This document shows, in pieces, positions 8,900-17,131 of a stretch of 44,624 nucleotides of DNA (the first letter of the stretch is position 1; each line of letters begins with the position of its first letter). Location of the stretch: assembly GCA_905234995.1 (NCBI GenBank), contig CAJOJV010000029.1:1-44624 (forward strand). Direction: 5' to 3'. A model generated the notes under the pieces. It saw only the letters and a list, made by a program, of their open reading frames with translations, was not told where the DNA came from and ran no database searches. The stretch comes from an uncultured Eubacterium sp. (lineage in GTDB: Bacteria > Bacillota > Clostridia > Oscillospirales > Acutalibacteraceae). Position numbers and translations under genes: made by a program.

Positions 8900-10381
8900 A
8901 TGGATAATAAGGACGAAGAGCTTGAAAAAATCTTAAAGGAACTCAAAGAGGATAAGAAATCAGATTTCTCTCTGCAGGTTGAATCGGCTGACGGCAGCAC
9001 CGAAACTTCCCTGCCCGAAAAAAAGGAGGAGGCTCCGCTCGCTCCCGAAATTACGGAGGAGCCGTTCGTGCCCGAAGCTGACGAAGCACCCGCCGCGGAT
9101 ATTGAAGAGGCGCCTGCTGCCGTGCAGACAACGAGCGTTTCACCTGAGCTTGAGGCGGATTTGAAAGAGGCGGCGCAGGAGGCAGCCGTTGAGGAAAGCG
9201 AAGCTGCGCAGGATACCGACCCGCTTGCAGTTGAGCTTGTTAATTCAAATGAAGACGAATATGCAGAGGAAGACCTTGATATGCCGAAGGATAATAAAAA
9301 GAAAATCATTATTGCAGTTATCGCCGTTATTGCAGTTATCGCTCTTGCCGTAGGAATTTATTTCGGCGTTTTAAGCAAGAACGAGGAGGAAACGACGACT
9401 GCCGCTACGACAGAATCAACCACTGAGGAAACCACAACCGAGGCTCCCGCGCTGATTATCAACCCGTTTACCGGCAGCACCGATTATAATGCAGACGCAG
9501 TGGGCAAGCGCCCGATTGCGGTTGTTGTTGAAAACGCTGCCGCTGCAAGACCGCAGTATAATATGGACACGCCTGACATTATCGTTGAAGGCGAGGTTGA
9601 GGGCGGAATCACCAGAATGCTTTGGTTATATGCCGATATGACAAATCTTCCCGAGCAGGTTGGACCCACCCGTTCGGCAAGACCGCCCTACGTTAAATTC
9701 TCCGAATTCTTTGATTCAATCTTCGTTCATTACGGTGAGAGCCACAGCAAGGGCGCTTACGTAGGTGCTGATGATGTTATTGCCGCTGACGGCGTTGACA
9801 ATATCAACGGTATGACGATTTCAAGCTGCTTCAAGCGCACGAGTGATAAGGCAAGCCCGCACAATGCAGTTCTTGTAGGCAGCAAGCTCGTTGAAGCAAT
9901 TGAGAGCAAGGGCTACAGAACCGACGTTAAGGAAAACGCTTTCACAGCATTCAACTTTAACGAAAAGGCTGAAAAGCTTTCCGCAACCCCCTGCAATAAG
10001 GTTACCCTCAAATTCTCATCACGCACGGATTCACACACCTTTACATATAACGCAGAGAAGGATGTTTATTCAAATTCAGGCGATTACAAGCAGCTTGTTG
10101 AATTCACGAACATCATCATTATGCAGGTTAACACCGAATACATCGTTAAAGAGAATTACAAGGGCTCCGGCAACAACGAGGTTTACTGCAATTACAATTA
10201 CACAAGCGGCACGGGCAAGGTTGCTTCAAACGGCACGGTTGTTGATTTCAACTGGGAAAACAATGACGGCGTGCTCAAATTCACAAATGCCGAAACGGGC
10301 AAGGAATTAATGCTCAATCCGGGCAGAAGCTATCTTGCACTTGCATCCGCAAACAACGGCTCATCAATCACGGTTGAATAA
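8900..10381 (+). CDS. DUF3048 (YerB-family) membrane-anchored protein
   Basis: 493 residues, with an AAAGGAGGAAG ribosome site. Residues 1-130 are acidic and rich in Glu, Ala and Pro. One transmembrane helix follows (about 133-157, KKKIIIAVIAVIAVIALAVG), then a Thr/Glu-rich linker and the DUF3048 domain. Recognition rests on PIAVVVENAAAARPQYNMD, the E-V-EGGITRM motif, QVGPTRSARPPYVKF and IFVHYGES, in the family order. YerB-type proteins are usually lipoproteins; here the N terminus is instead a long cytoplasmic acidic tail and a helix anchor. The biochemical role of the family is unsettled. It stands alone between a minus-strand gene and a strong terminator. Confidence 0.9.
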   Translation: MDNKDEELEKILKELKEDKKSDFSLQVESADGSTETSLPEKKEEAPLAPEITEEPFVPEADEAPAADIEEAPAAVQTTSVSPELEADLKEAAQEAAVEESEAAQDTDPLAVELVNSNEDEYAEEDLDMPKDNKKKIIIAVIAVIAVIALAVGIYFGVLSKNEEETTTAATTESTTEETTTEAPALIINPFTGSTDYNADAVGKRPIAVVVENAAAARPQYNMDTPDIIVEGEVEGGITRMLWLYADMTNLPEQVGPTRSARPPYVKFSEFFDSIFVHYGESHSKGAYVGADDVIAADGVDNINGMTISSCFKRTSDKASPHNAVLVGSKLVEAIESKGYRTDVKENAFTAFNFNEKAEKLSATPCNKVTLKFSSRTDSHTFTYNAEKDVYSNSGDYKQLVEFTNIIIMQVNTEYIVKENYKGSGNNEVYCNYNYTSGTGKVASNGTVVDFNWENNDGVLKFTNAETGKELMLNPGRSYLALASANNGSSITVE

Positions 10382-10400
10382 TTAATGGAATAAAACACAA

Positions 10401-10427
10401 ACCGCCCGAAAGCATCGGGCGGTTTTT
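10401..10427 (+). terminator. Terminator of the DUF3048 gene
   Basis: ACCGCCCGA, a loop of AAGCA read as part of the turn, then TCGGGCGGT and a run of T. Confidence 0.92.
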
Positions 10428-10460
10428 CTTTCAGGAAAATAATAAAAGAAGCAGAGTTAC

Positions 10461-10510
10461 GTTTTTTGTGAGCGAGAGCTGTACAAAGGTACCGCCTCCG
10501 AGCAAAAAAC
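10461..10510. repeat. Long imperfect hairpin between two terminators
   Basis: GTTTTTTG at one end pairs with CAAAAAAC at the other. An inner GTAC-AAAG-GTAC stem and several G-C pairs between are broken by mismatches. It lies in the short gap between convergent genes and encodes nothing visible. It may be a degraded mini-element or an accessory hairpin. Confidence 0.5.
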
Positions 10511-10516
10511 GATAAG

Positions 10517-10549
10517 AAAAAGCCGAGAATATAATGTTCTCGGCTTTTT
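10517..10549 (-). terminator. Terminator of the PHP gene (bidirectional form)
   Basis: AAAAAGCCGAGAA, a 7-nt loop and its exact reverse complement. It lies 14 nt beyond the minus-strand stop. Confidence 0.9.
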
Positions 10550-10562
10550 CGGTTATGCTCTT

Positions 10563-11450
10563 TTATTCATTTTCCTGGGCAGCGGCGGCTTCCTTTTCAG
10601 CCTTACGCTGCGCCCTTTTCTTTTTTGCCTTATAGCCCATCAGCTTATCAAGATGCTCCTGAGGAGTTGAATAAGCGCCGAGGGTTACGATTTCCTCACC
10701 GTACGTTCCGTGGAAATCCGAGCCGCCCGTTAAGAGCAGCTTCTTCTTTTTGCAGATTGCGGTAAGCTGCGCAACGGTTTCCTCATCTGCGGTCGGGTGC
10801 CAGACCTCAACGCCGTCAAGCCCCAGCTCAACGTATTTATCAATCTCGTCAATATTATTAAGCTTGGCGGGGTGAGCAAGAATTGCAATGCCGCCCGCAC
10901 CGTGAATTTCATCAATCGCTTCCTGAACGCTCGGATATTTAGTGGGAGCCAAAACATTGGTTTCGCTTTTCTCGTCAAACAGAGCGTGAAACAAATCGCC
11001 GAAGATTTTATCAGTATACCCCGCGTCCATAAGCGCGTGCATAATATGCTGACGGTAAAGATTTGTTGAGCCCGAGGCGTGGCTGATGATGAAATCCGAG
11101 GTTATCGGGAATCTGCCCGCAACCTTGAGCATCATAATCTGCCCTGCCCTTTTTCTTGCAACGGAGGTTTTCTTGCAGATAGCCTCAAGCCTGTTCGGGG
11201 AATCCGCAAGATAAGAAAGCAAATGCACCTTTTTACCCGCTTCAAAATCAAAGGCTGAAATTTCAACGCCCGGGATTACGGTTACGCCGTATCTCTTGCC
11301 GATAACCTGACCTCTGACCGTGCCTGCAAGGCAATCGTGGTCCGTTATGGCGATAGTGTCTATCCCGCTTTTCTGTGCTATAACGATAATATCTTCAATG
11401 CCAACCGAACCGTCACTTAACTTAGTATGAATATGCAAATCTGCCGCCAT
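10563..11450 (-). CDS. PHP-domain metallophosphoesterase (TrpH / RNase AM-like)
   Basis: 295 residues with an AAAGGAATG ribosome site. The PHP metal site is complete: DLHIHTKLSDGS near the N terminus, TIAITDHD, VIPGVEIS, ILAHP and GGSDFHG. An insertion domain (about residues 95-165) is typical of the YciV/TrpH branch, whose studied members hydrolyse 3',5'-nucleoside bisphosphates or trim 5' ends of RNA. The last 30 residues are a Lys/Ala/Glu-rich tail that is not part of the fold. It is cytoplasmic, with its own promoter, and separated by 180 nt from maf. The phosphoesterase call is firm; the exact substrate is inferred from the family. Confidence 0.9.
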   Translation of the reverse strand: MAADLHIHTKLSDGSVGIEDIIVIAQKSGIDTIAITDHDCLAGTVRGQVIGKRYGVTVIPGVEISAFDFEAGKKVHLLSYLADSPNRLEAICKKTSVARKRAGQIMMLKVAGRFPITSDFIISHASGSTNLYRQHIMHALMDAGYTDKIFGDLFHALFDEKSETNVLAPTKYPSVQEAIDEIHGAGGIAILAHPAKLNNIDEIDKYVELGLDGVEVWHPTADEETVAQLTAICKKKKLLLTGGSDFHGTYGEEIVTLGAYSTPQEHLDKLMGYKAKKKRAQRKAEKEAAAAQENE

Positions 11451-11532
11451 AACATCATTCCTTTCTTTAAATTTTAATATGCCATGGAATATTTTCAGTT
11501 TAAAATATAAACAAATTCTAAACTGTGTATTA

Positions 11533-11561
11533 ATTATAACATCTTATTTTTAGGATTTCAA
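11533..11561 (-). promoter_or_regulatory. Promoter of the PHP gene
   Basis: On the minus strand TTGAAA (11561-11556), a 17-nt spacer and TATAAT (11538-11533). Confidence 0.65.
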
Positions 11562-11630
11562 GTGCAAAGAGTTGATATTTTTGTTATTATTTACAAATTG
11601 TTTACGATTTTTTGTAATAAAACGCTGAAT

Positions 11631-12176
11631 TTAGTAAAGATTTTTCAACTCTCTGTATAATTTTGAAACAGGCAGCCCGACGACGTTGAAATAATCCCCG
11701 TCAATTTTTTCAACCAGAAGCGAGCCCCTGCCCTGAATTCCGTAAGCCCCCGCCTTATCGTCGCACTCTCCGCTTGCGGCATAATCGGAAATTTCCTGCT
11801 CTGAAAGCTCGTAGAATTTCACCTTGCTTTCAACATAAAAGGAACGCTCAATATCACCTTTTATAAGGGTTACGCCCGTGAAAACCGAATGCTCCCTGCC
11901 GCTGAGCTCGGAGAGCATACGCTTGGCGTCCTCCCTGTTTTTCGGTTTGCCGAGTATGGTGTTGCCAAGGGCGACGACGGTGTCCGCCCCGATAACGATA
12001 TCCCCCTGTGCGGCAAACGGACGGGCTTTGATTGCGGAAAGATAAAGCACTGCATCTGCAGGCTTAATGCCCTGCGGCAAAGTTTCATCCACATCGGCAG
12101 TTCTGATTTCAAAATCCTCTGTTATCAGCTTTAAAAGCTCCTGCCTTCTCGGCGATTTGGAAGCAAGGATTAGCAT
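11631..12176 (-). CDS. maf: Maf-family nucleoside triphosphate pyrophosphatase
   Basis: 181 residues, close to the usual length. It starts with LILASKSPRRQELL, the Maf phosphate-binding signature, followed by DVDET, the KA motif after YLSAIKA, VIGADTVV and GKPKN, and ends with GYFNVVGLPV-like DYFNVVGLPVSKL. Maf proteins hydrolyse non-canonical or standard nucleoside triphosphates to monophosphates, and are linked to septum control. The ATG overlaps the stop of the upstream U32 gene by one base (TAATG), so translation is probably coupled. It is the last gene of a zapA-U32-maf operon, which fits a division-linked housekeeping unit. Confidence 0.95.
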   Translation of the reverse strand: MLILASKSPRRQELLKLITEDFEIRTADVDETLPQGIKPADAVLYLSAIKARPFAAQGDIVIGADTVVALGNTILGKPKNREDAKRMLSELSGREHSVFTGVTLIKGDIERSFYVESKVKFYELSEQEISDYAASGECDDKAGAYGIQGRGSLLVEKIDGDYFNVVGLPVSKLYRELKNLY

Positions 12177-14182
12177 TAGTAAACACCTCTGTAATAAAGT
12201 CCTCTTGTATATTTGAAGTCTGCCTCAGCGCCTTTTTCGTACAGCGACAGAGTTTTTTCAATCTGCGCACGGCTTTCATTTGTGAAATAGAAATGCGCGA
12301 AGGCGGTTTTAACCTCGCCCATACGCTCCGCCATATAGAGCGGCACGGAATTGAGCACCTCAACGCAGGGATACGGGCTGCATTTAACGGGAAACTTAAT
12401 TCCCTTTCTGTCCGTCAGCGTGCCGTTTTTGCCGCAGCTTTCACAGCCGATGCTGCTTTTTATCGGGCAGTTTCGCGTGAGCATAAGCGGCAGATTGCCG
12501 TAAACAATCAAGCCCGCATCAGGGGAAGCAATCGAGTTCGCCTGTGAAAGCTCAAGCTCAAAGGATAATATCGGCGCGTTGAATTTTGCCGCCGAAGCGC
12601 TGTTAAACACGTTCAGCCCGAAATCACCGAACGCCTCAAAGCCCAGAGACTGCGCCAATTTATAGGAGCCGAGATTGCCGCAAAGCGCCTTGGTTACTCC
12701 GATTTTTCCAAGCTGCAAAAGCCGCTCGCGGATTTTATCCTCAGCGCCGAAAAGCCCGCGCGGAATTTCCACGCCTGCGCGGTTATCAACGAAATCCTCG
12801 TTTGCCGACCATATCGGAATGAAAATGCGCCTGAAATTATGCTTGTCCGGTATCTGCGCCGCGTCTGCAAAACGGGCGGTATAATACATTTCTCCGACCC
12901 GCTCCGCTTTCGGCGCGGGAAGCTCAAACGGCAGACGGGTGACCTCCGTTTCCTCAACGGAGGAAAGCGCCTCCGCCGCCTCACGGCGCATTGCGTTTAT
13001 TTTTGCGGCACTGACTATCAAGCCCTCGCCGACCTCGGCAGTGACCTTGCCTGCATAAAACTGCGTGCCGCCGAGCTTTGAAAGCCGCTCGCACACACTT
13101 TCCCAGCTCATCGGCTTATTAATCGCCGCTTCGGGAATATCACCCTCAAGGCTGACGGTTTTGCCGAGCGCGCTTGCAGTGAGCCTGCAGGGCTGCCCCG
13201 CAAGGCAGACGAAATCAATATCCATCGGCACGAGCGGATTTTCATTATCGTAAAAATGTGAAAGCTCCTTAAGCACACCTGCTGCAGCAACGACGTCGTC
13301 CTTCTGACGGGTGCCGAACATCGGCGCCCCCATTTTGTTTTCAAAATAGCCCTGAGTAAATCCGCTGCGGCTGAAAACGCTTCTGAGCCTTTGCTCATCC
13401 TCTGCAAACAGCTCGCCGTCGATCGCCTTTTTAATTGCGGTTACTGCGGCGGCAACGTATTCGGGGCGCTTCATCCTGCCCTCAATTTTAAGGCTGATAA
13501 CGCCCAAGTCACCGATTTCCTTTAAATCGCGGATAAGGCTTAAATCCTTGAGGCTCAAATCAAATCCGCCGCTGTTATCGGCAGAAAACGAAAGGCGGCA
13601 GGGCTGAGCGCAAAGCCCCCTGTTTCCGCTTCTGCCGCCGAGCATTGCAGAAAGATAACACTGCCCCGAAACGCTCATACAAAGCGCGCCGTGAACAAAT
13701 ATTTCCAGCTCCAAATCAGTGCTTTTGCGGATTTCGGCAATCTCTGCCGCGGTCATTTCCCTTGGCAGCACTGCGCGGGAAAAGCCCATTTCCTTAGCCG
13801 CCGCAACGCCTGCGGGGCTGATTAAGCTCATCTGCGTTGAGGCGTGCAGCTTTGCCTGAGGCAGCGCCTGCCTGATTGCCGCAGCCACGCCGATGTCCTG
13901 GATTATAAAGCCGTCCGTGCCGACGGAGAGCGCATACTCGGCAAGCTCAAGCGCATCGGCAAGCTCATCATCGCGGCACAGAGTATTAAGCGTTAAATAA
14001 ACCTTAACGCCCCTTGCATGGCAATACTGCACCGCATTTTTCAATTCCTCATCATTAAAATTGCCGGCATTCCTGCGGGCATTGAGCGATTTACCGCCAA
14101 GATAAACCGCATTGGCACCGCATCTGACGCCGGCGATGAGCGCCTCCTTAGAACCGGCAGGCGCTAATATTTCAAAATTCAT
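12176..14182 (-). CDS. U32-family peptidase-like protein (collagenase-like; RlhA/YegQ group)
   Basis: 668 residues. The N-terminal TIM-barrel half starts with FEILAPAGSKEALIAGVRCGANAVYLGG and contains the U32 signature EIFVHGALCMSVSGQCYLSA followed by GNRGLCAQPCR, whose cysteines are the kind that bind an Fe-S cluster in this family. The second half (about 370-668) includes the DUF3656-like region and four more cysteines near the end (CPIKSSIGCESCGKNG). Studied relatives modify tRNA or 23S rRNA (C2501 hydroxylation by RlhA) rather than degrade collagen, so an RNA-modifying role is likely. It starts 15 nt after zapA. Confidence 0.92.
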   Translation of the reverse strand: MNFEILAPAGSKEALIAGVRCGANAVYLGGKSLNARRNAGNFNDEELKNAVQYCHARGVKVYLTLNTLCRDDELADALELAEYALSVGTDGFIIQDIGVAAAIRQALPQAKLHASTQMSLISPAGVAAAKEMGFSRAVLPREMTAAEIAEIRKSTDLELEIFVHGALCMSVSGQCYLSAMLGGRSGNRGLCAQPCRLSFSADNSGGFDLSLKDLSLIRDLKEIGDLGVISLKIEGRMKRPEYVAAAVTAIKKAIDGELFAEDEQRLRSVFSRSGFTQGYFENKMGAPMFGTRQKDDVVAAAGVLKELSHFYDNENPLVPMDIDFVCLAGQPCRLTASALGKTVSLEGDIPEAAINKPMSWESVCERLSKLGGTQFYAGKVTAEVGEGLIVSAAKINAMRREAAEALSSVEETEVTRLPFELPAPKAERVGEMYYTARFADAAQIPDKHNFRRIFIPIWSANEDFVDNRAGVEIPRGLFGAEDKIRERLLQLGKIGVTKALCGNLGSYKLAQSLGFEAFGDFGLNVFNSASAAKFNAPILSFELELSQANSIASPDAGLIVYGNLPLMLTRNCPIKSSIGCESCGKNGTLTDRKGIKFPVKCSPYPCVEVLNSVPLYMAERMGEVKTAFAHFYFTNESRAQIEKTLSLYEKGAEADFKYTRGLYYRGVY

Positions 14183-14197
14183 AAAGCTGTTCCCGAA

Positions 14198-14548
14198 TTA
14201 TCTGTTGTTATATCTTTCACGGAGATTTGAAATTTCCCTGTTGAGCCTTTCTATCTCGCGGCGGGCAACGTCAACCTCCATACGGGCGCGGGCACTGTCC
14301 TCAAGATAATCCTTAATCTGCGCGCGCAGATTATCGGCGGAAGCGGTTGCTTTTTTGCAGGCGTCCGCCTGGTCAAGTGCAACGAGCACCGCACACTGCA
14401 TAGTTGAAAGGCTTGGGTTTGACGACTGAATATTTCTGATTTCATTGTCAATAAATTCGCCGAGCTCCTCAACGTATTCGGAATTATCCTCGGAAACGAT
14501 AGTGTAGCTGACGCCGCCGATTTTAAGTGAAACTCTGTTTTTCTCCAT
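14198..14548 (-). CDS. zapA: ZapA-like cell division protein
   Basis: 116 residues from the ATG at 14548; an in-frame GTG three codons upstream would place the AAGGGTG ribosome site inside the gene, so ATG is preferred. The N-terminal half has the ZapA pattern RVSLKIGGVSYTIVSEDNSEYVEELGEFIDNEI. The second half is a coiled coil (about residues 65-112) rich in Arg, Glu and Leu. ZapA binds FtsZ and bundles its filaments at midcell. It is the first gene of the operon with U32 and maf and is driven by a strong minus-strand promoter. The clostridial ZapA family often pairs with a U32 gene just downstream, as here. Confidence 0.9.
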   Translation of the reverse strand: MEKNRVSLKIGGVSYTIVSEDNSEYVEELGEFIDNEIRNIQSSNPSLSTMQCAVLVALDQADACKKATASADNLRAQIKDYLEDSARARMEVDVARREIERLNREISNLRERYNNR

Positions 14549-14604
14549 ACTTATCACCCTTATATTTCCATTAATTAATAGATTATAAATTTTTGATTAT
14601 TATT

Positions 14605-14633
14605 AGTATAACAATTAAATAAAACCTTGTCAA
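14605..14633 (-). promoter_or_regulatory. Promoter of the zapA-U32-maf operon
   Basis: On the minus strand TTGACA (14633-14628), a 17-nt spacer and TATACT (14610-14605). It overlaps the -35 box of the divergent alpha-galactosidase promoter. Confidence 0.72.
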
Positions 14634-14655
14634 TTGAAAAAACATCTGCTAATAT
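14627..14655 (+). promoter_or_regulatory. Promoter of the alpha-galactosidase gene
   Basis: TTGTCA (14627-14632), a 17-nt spacer and TAATAT (14650-14655). Weaker than the divergent promoter whose -35 hexamer it shares. Confidence 0.5.
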
Positions 14656-14700
14656 ATGAGTTAAAAGAATTAATGCATTTTCTGATTTGGAGTAAGGACT

Positions 14701-16788
14701 ATGGCAGTTATCATTAAAGACAATATTTTTGTTCTTGAAACCGAGAACACACATTACGCCCTTGCAAACGGCATTAACGGAATTGAGCATCTGCACTGGG
14801 GCAAAAAATGCAATGTTAATGATTATGAATACCATGAAAAGCATGAAATGAATTCAAACCATGCTGCACTTGATTTTTGCAAAACCGAGTATATTCAGTT
14901 CGGCTCAACGATGTACCGCGAGGCTGCGCTGAAATGCACCTTTTTTGACGGCTGCCGCGAAACCGTGCTTGATTTCATCGGCGCTGAAAAGGACGGCAAC
15001 ACCCTGCGCGTTAAGCTTGAGGATAAATTTTACGGGCTGAGGGTTAACCTTGTTTACAAAACCTTTGACGGCACTGACATTATTGAGCGTTACACCGAAT
15101 TTGAAAATGTTTCCGAAAACGATATCGTGCTTGAAAAGGCTGCAAGTGCGGAGCTGAATTTTCCCTCTCTTAAGCCATACTGCTTCACTAACACAAACGG
15201 CAGCTGGGGCGGCGAATTTCTCCGCAGCAATCACGTTCTTAAAAGCGGCTCCCTTGTTTACGAATCAAGAAAGGGCACGACGGGGCACCATCATCTGCCC
15301 GCAATAATTGCATCAAGAAATGCAACTGAGGAATACGGCGAGGTTTTCTTTGCCGTGCTTGCAAGCCTTGGAAATTTCAAGGTGAGCGTTACAAGGGATT
15401 TCACTGACAAAACGAGGGGTATCATCGGCGTTAATGAATTTGATTTTTCAAAAACGCTTAAGCCGAGCGACACCTCAAGAACTCCCTCCGTTTACTGCGG
15501 CTATGCAAACGGCTTCTGCGAGATGAGCAATATGCTTTCCCACTTTGCAGTTAACGAGCTTCTGCCGAAGGAATTTGCGCTCGAGGAGCTTCCCGTGCTT
15601 TACAACAGCTGGGAAGCAACGATGTTTGACGTTAACGAAACAGGCCAGCTTGCCCTTGCAAAAAAGGCTGCAAAAATCGGCTGCGAGCTTTTTGTTATGG
15701 ATGACGGCTGGTTTGGCGAGCGTAATAATGACCGCGCGGGACTTGGCGACTGGTTTGTTAACCGTGTTAAATTCCCGAACGGCTTAAAGCCGCTGATTGA
15801 CGGTGTTAATGAGCTTGGAATGGACTTTGGATTATGGGTTGAACCCGAAATGGTTAACCCCGATTCCGATTTATACAGAGCGCACCCCGAATGGGCTTAC
15901 CATTATGACACCAGAGAGCCGAGCCTGTTACGCAATCAGCTTGTTCTCAATATGACAAAGCCCGAGGTTTTTGATTACATTCTTGGCAAGCTTGATGAGA
16001 TTTTAACCGAATACAATATCAAATACATCAAATGGGATATGAACCGCCCGTTCTCCGAAATCGGCGCGGAAAACCTTGAAAACCCGAAGGAGCTTTGGCA
16101 GAGGCACACTCAGGCGGTTTATGACATTGTTGACACCCTGCGCCGGCGCCACCCCGATGTGCAGTTTGAGGCTTGCTCAAGCGGCGGCGGCAGAGCAGAC
16201 CTCGGCGCGCTTTCCCATTTTGATATGTGCTGGACCTCGGATAATACCGACCCCGTTGACCGCCTTGAAATTCAGCACGGCTACAGCCTGATTTATCCGA
16301 TTAAATGTATGCGCGCCTGGGTTACGGACGCCAACAGGGATAACCGCCCGATTACGACGGATTTCCGCTTTAACGTTTCAATGCAGGGCTCGCTTTCCAT
16401 CGGCTCAAATCTGCTGCTTCTCAGCGACCAAGAGCTGGAAAAATATGCTTACTACATTGAGATGTATAAGAAAATCCGCCGCACGGTGCAGTTTGGAAAT
16501 CTTTACAGGCTCAGAAACTTTAAGGACGATAAGATTTATTTCAACGGCTACGTTAACGAGGATAAATCGCAGGCGGTTTATTTCAGCTGCACAAATGCAA
16601 ATTCAACCTTTGGCGGCAATTTTGTTAACGTGCGCTTCTTAGGGCTTGATGAAAATGCGGTTTACCATATGAAATCCAAATGGCGCGAAGCCACAAAGAG
16701 CGGCGCTTACTTTGCAAACGTGGGCATTGAATTTGATTACAGCAAGCCGCTTGAAAGCGAAATTTTCATTCTTGAAAAGGTTGAATAA
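14701..16788 (+). CDS. GH36 alpha-galactosidase
   Basis: 695 residues with a GGAGTAAGG ribosome site and no signal peptide, so it acts in the cytoplasm on imported oligosaccharides. The N-terminal beta-sandwich covers about residues 1-300. The catalytic barrel contains LFVMDDGWFGERNND, WVEPEMVNPDSDLY, YIKWDMNR with the nucleophile Asp (D446), CSSGGGRADLG and CWTSDNTDPVDRL with the acid/base Asp (D514). The C-terminal beta domain closes the protein. The length and all active-site blocks match the long bacterial GH36 type (raffinose, melibiose and galactomannan side chains). It complements the GH26 mannanase and galM at the left end of the window. It is transcribed alone, with its own terminator. 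Confidence 0.95.
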   Translation: MAVIIKDNIFVLETENTHYALANGINGIEHLHWGKKCNVNDYEYHEKHEMNSNHAALDFCKTEYIQFGSTMYREAALKCTFFDGCRETVLDFIGAEKDGNTLRVKLEDKFYGLRVNLVYKTFDGTDIIERYTEFENVSENDIVLEKAASAELNFPSLKPYCFTNTNGSWGGEFLRSNHVLKSGSLVYESRKGTTGHHHLPAIIASRNATEEYGEVFFAVLASLGNFKVSVTRDFTDKTRGIIGVNEFDFSKTLKPSDTSRTPSVYCGYANGFCEMSNMLSHFAVNELLPKEFALEELPVLYNSWEATMFDVNETGQLALAKKAAKIGCELFVMDDGWFGERNNDRAGLGDWFVNRVKFPNGLKPLIDGVNELGMDFGLWVEPEMVNPDSDLYRAHPEWAYHYDTREPSLLRNQLVLNMTKPEVFDYILGKLDEILTEYNIKYIKWDMNRPFSEIGAENLENPKELWQRHTQAVYDIVDTLRRRHPDVQFEACSSGGGRADLGALSHFDMCWTSDNTDPVDRLEIQHGYSLIYPIKCMRAWVTDANRDNRPITTDFRFNVSMQGSLSIGSNLLLLSDQELEKYAYYIEMYKKIRRTVQFGNLYRLRNFKDDKIYFNGYVNEDKSQAVYFSCTNANSTFGGNFVNVRFLGLDENAVYHMKSKWREATKSGAYFANVGIEFDYSKPLESEIFILEKVE

Positions 16789-16795
16789 TGCACAG

Positions 16796-16822
16796 CAGGG
16801 CGCTATCGGCGCCCTGTTTTTT
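16796..16822 (+). terminator. Terminator of the alpha-galactosidase gene
   Basis: CAGGGCGC, a 5-nt loop, GCGCCCTG, then six T. Confidence 0.93.
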
Positions 16823-16844
16823 GTTGCGATGGCGTTGAAAATTG

Positions 16845-17098
16845 GGATTTGTCGGAGCGTTATAAGAATATACCGTAGGGAACGATGCCTCTCTTGCAGA
16901 GACGGCTCACCCCTCTGTCGCTTCGCGCCATCTCACCTGTCAAGGGGAGCACCCTACATTTTTTCTGAAACGTTGTTAAGAGAATGTAGGGGCGGGCGAC
17001 CGCGACCGCCCGATTATAATCGGAGCGAAGCGACCCGAAATATGCATATGCATACATCATTCGCCGCAGGCGAACATCATTTCATCATCACATCATTT
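16845..17098. repeat. Dispersed intergenic repeat tract (non-coding)
   Basis: About 250 nt without a credible gene. The left half (GGATTTGTCGGAGCGT..., CGTAGGGAACGA, CTGTCGCTTCGCGCCAT, CCTGTCAAGGGGAG) is a diverged copy of the element at the right end of the window (from 44526). The middle has TGTAGGGGCGGGCGACCGCG. The right half has TTCGCC-GCA-GGCGAA (17060-17074), a mini-hairpin typical of intergenic repeats in gut Ruminococcaceae. Short open frames across it are incidental. Confidence 0.75.
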
Positions 17099-17128
17099 AA
17101 AAAGGCAATCCCGAAGGATTGCCTTTTT
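17099..17128. terminator. Terminator of the LRR_5 adhesin gene (bidirectional form)
   Basis: AAAAAGGCAATCC, a CGAA tetraloop, GGATTGCCTTTTT. It lies just past the minus-strand stop at 17132. Confidence 0.9.
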
Positions 17129-17131
17129 CTT

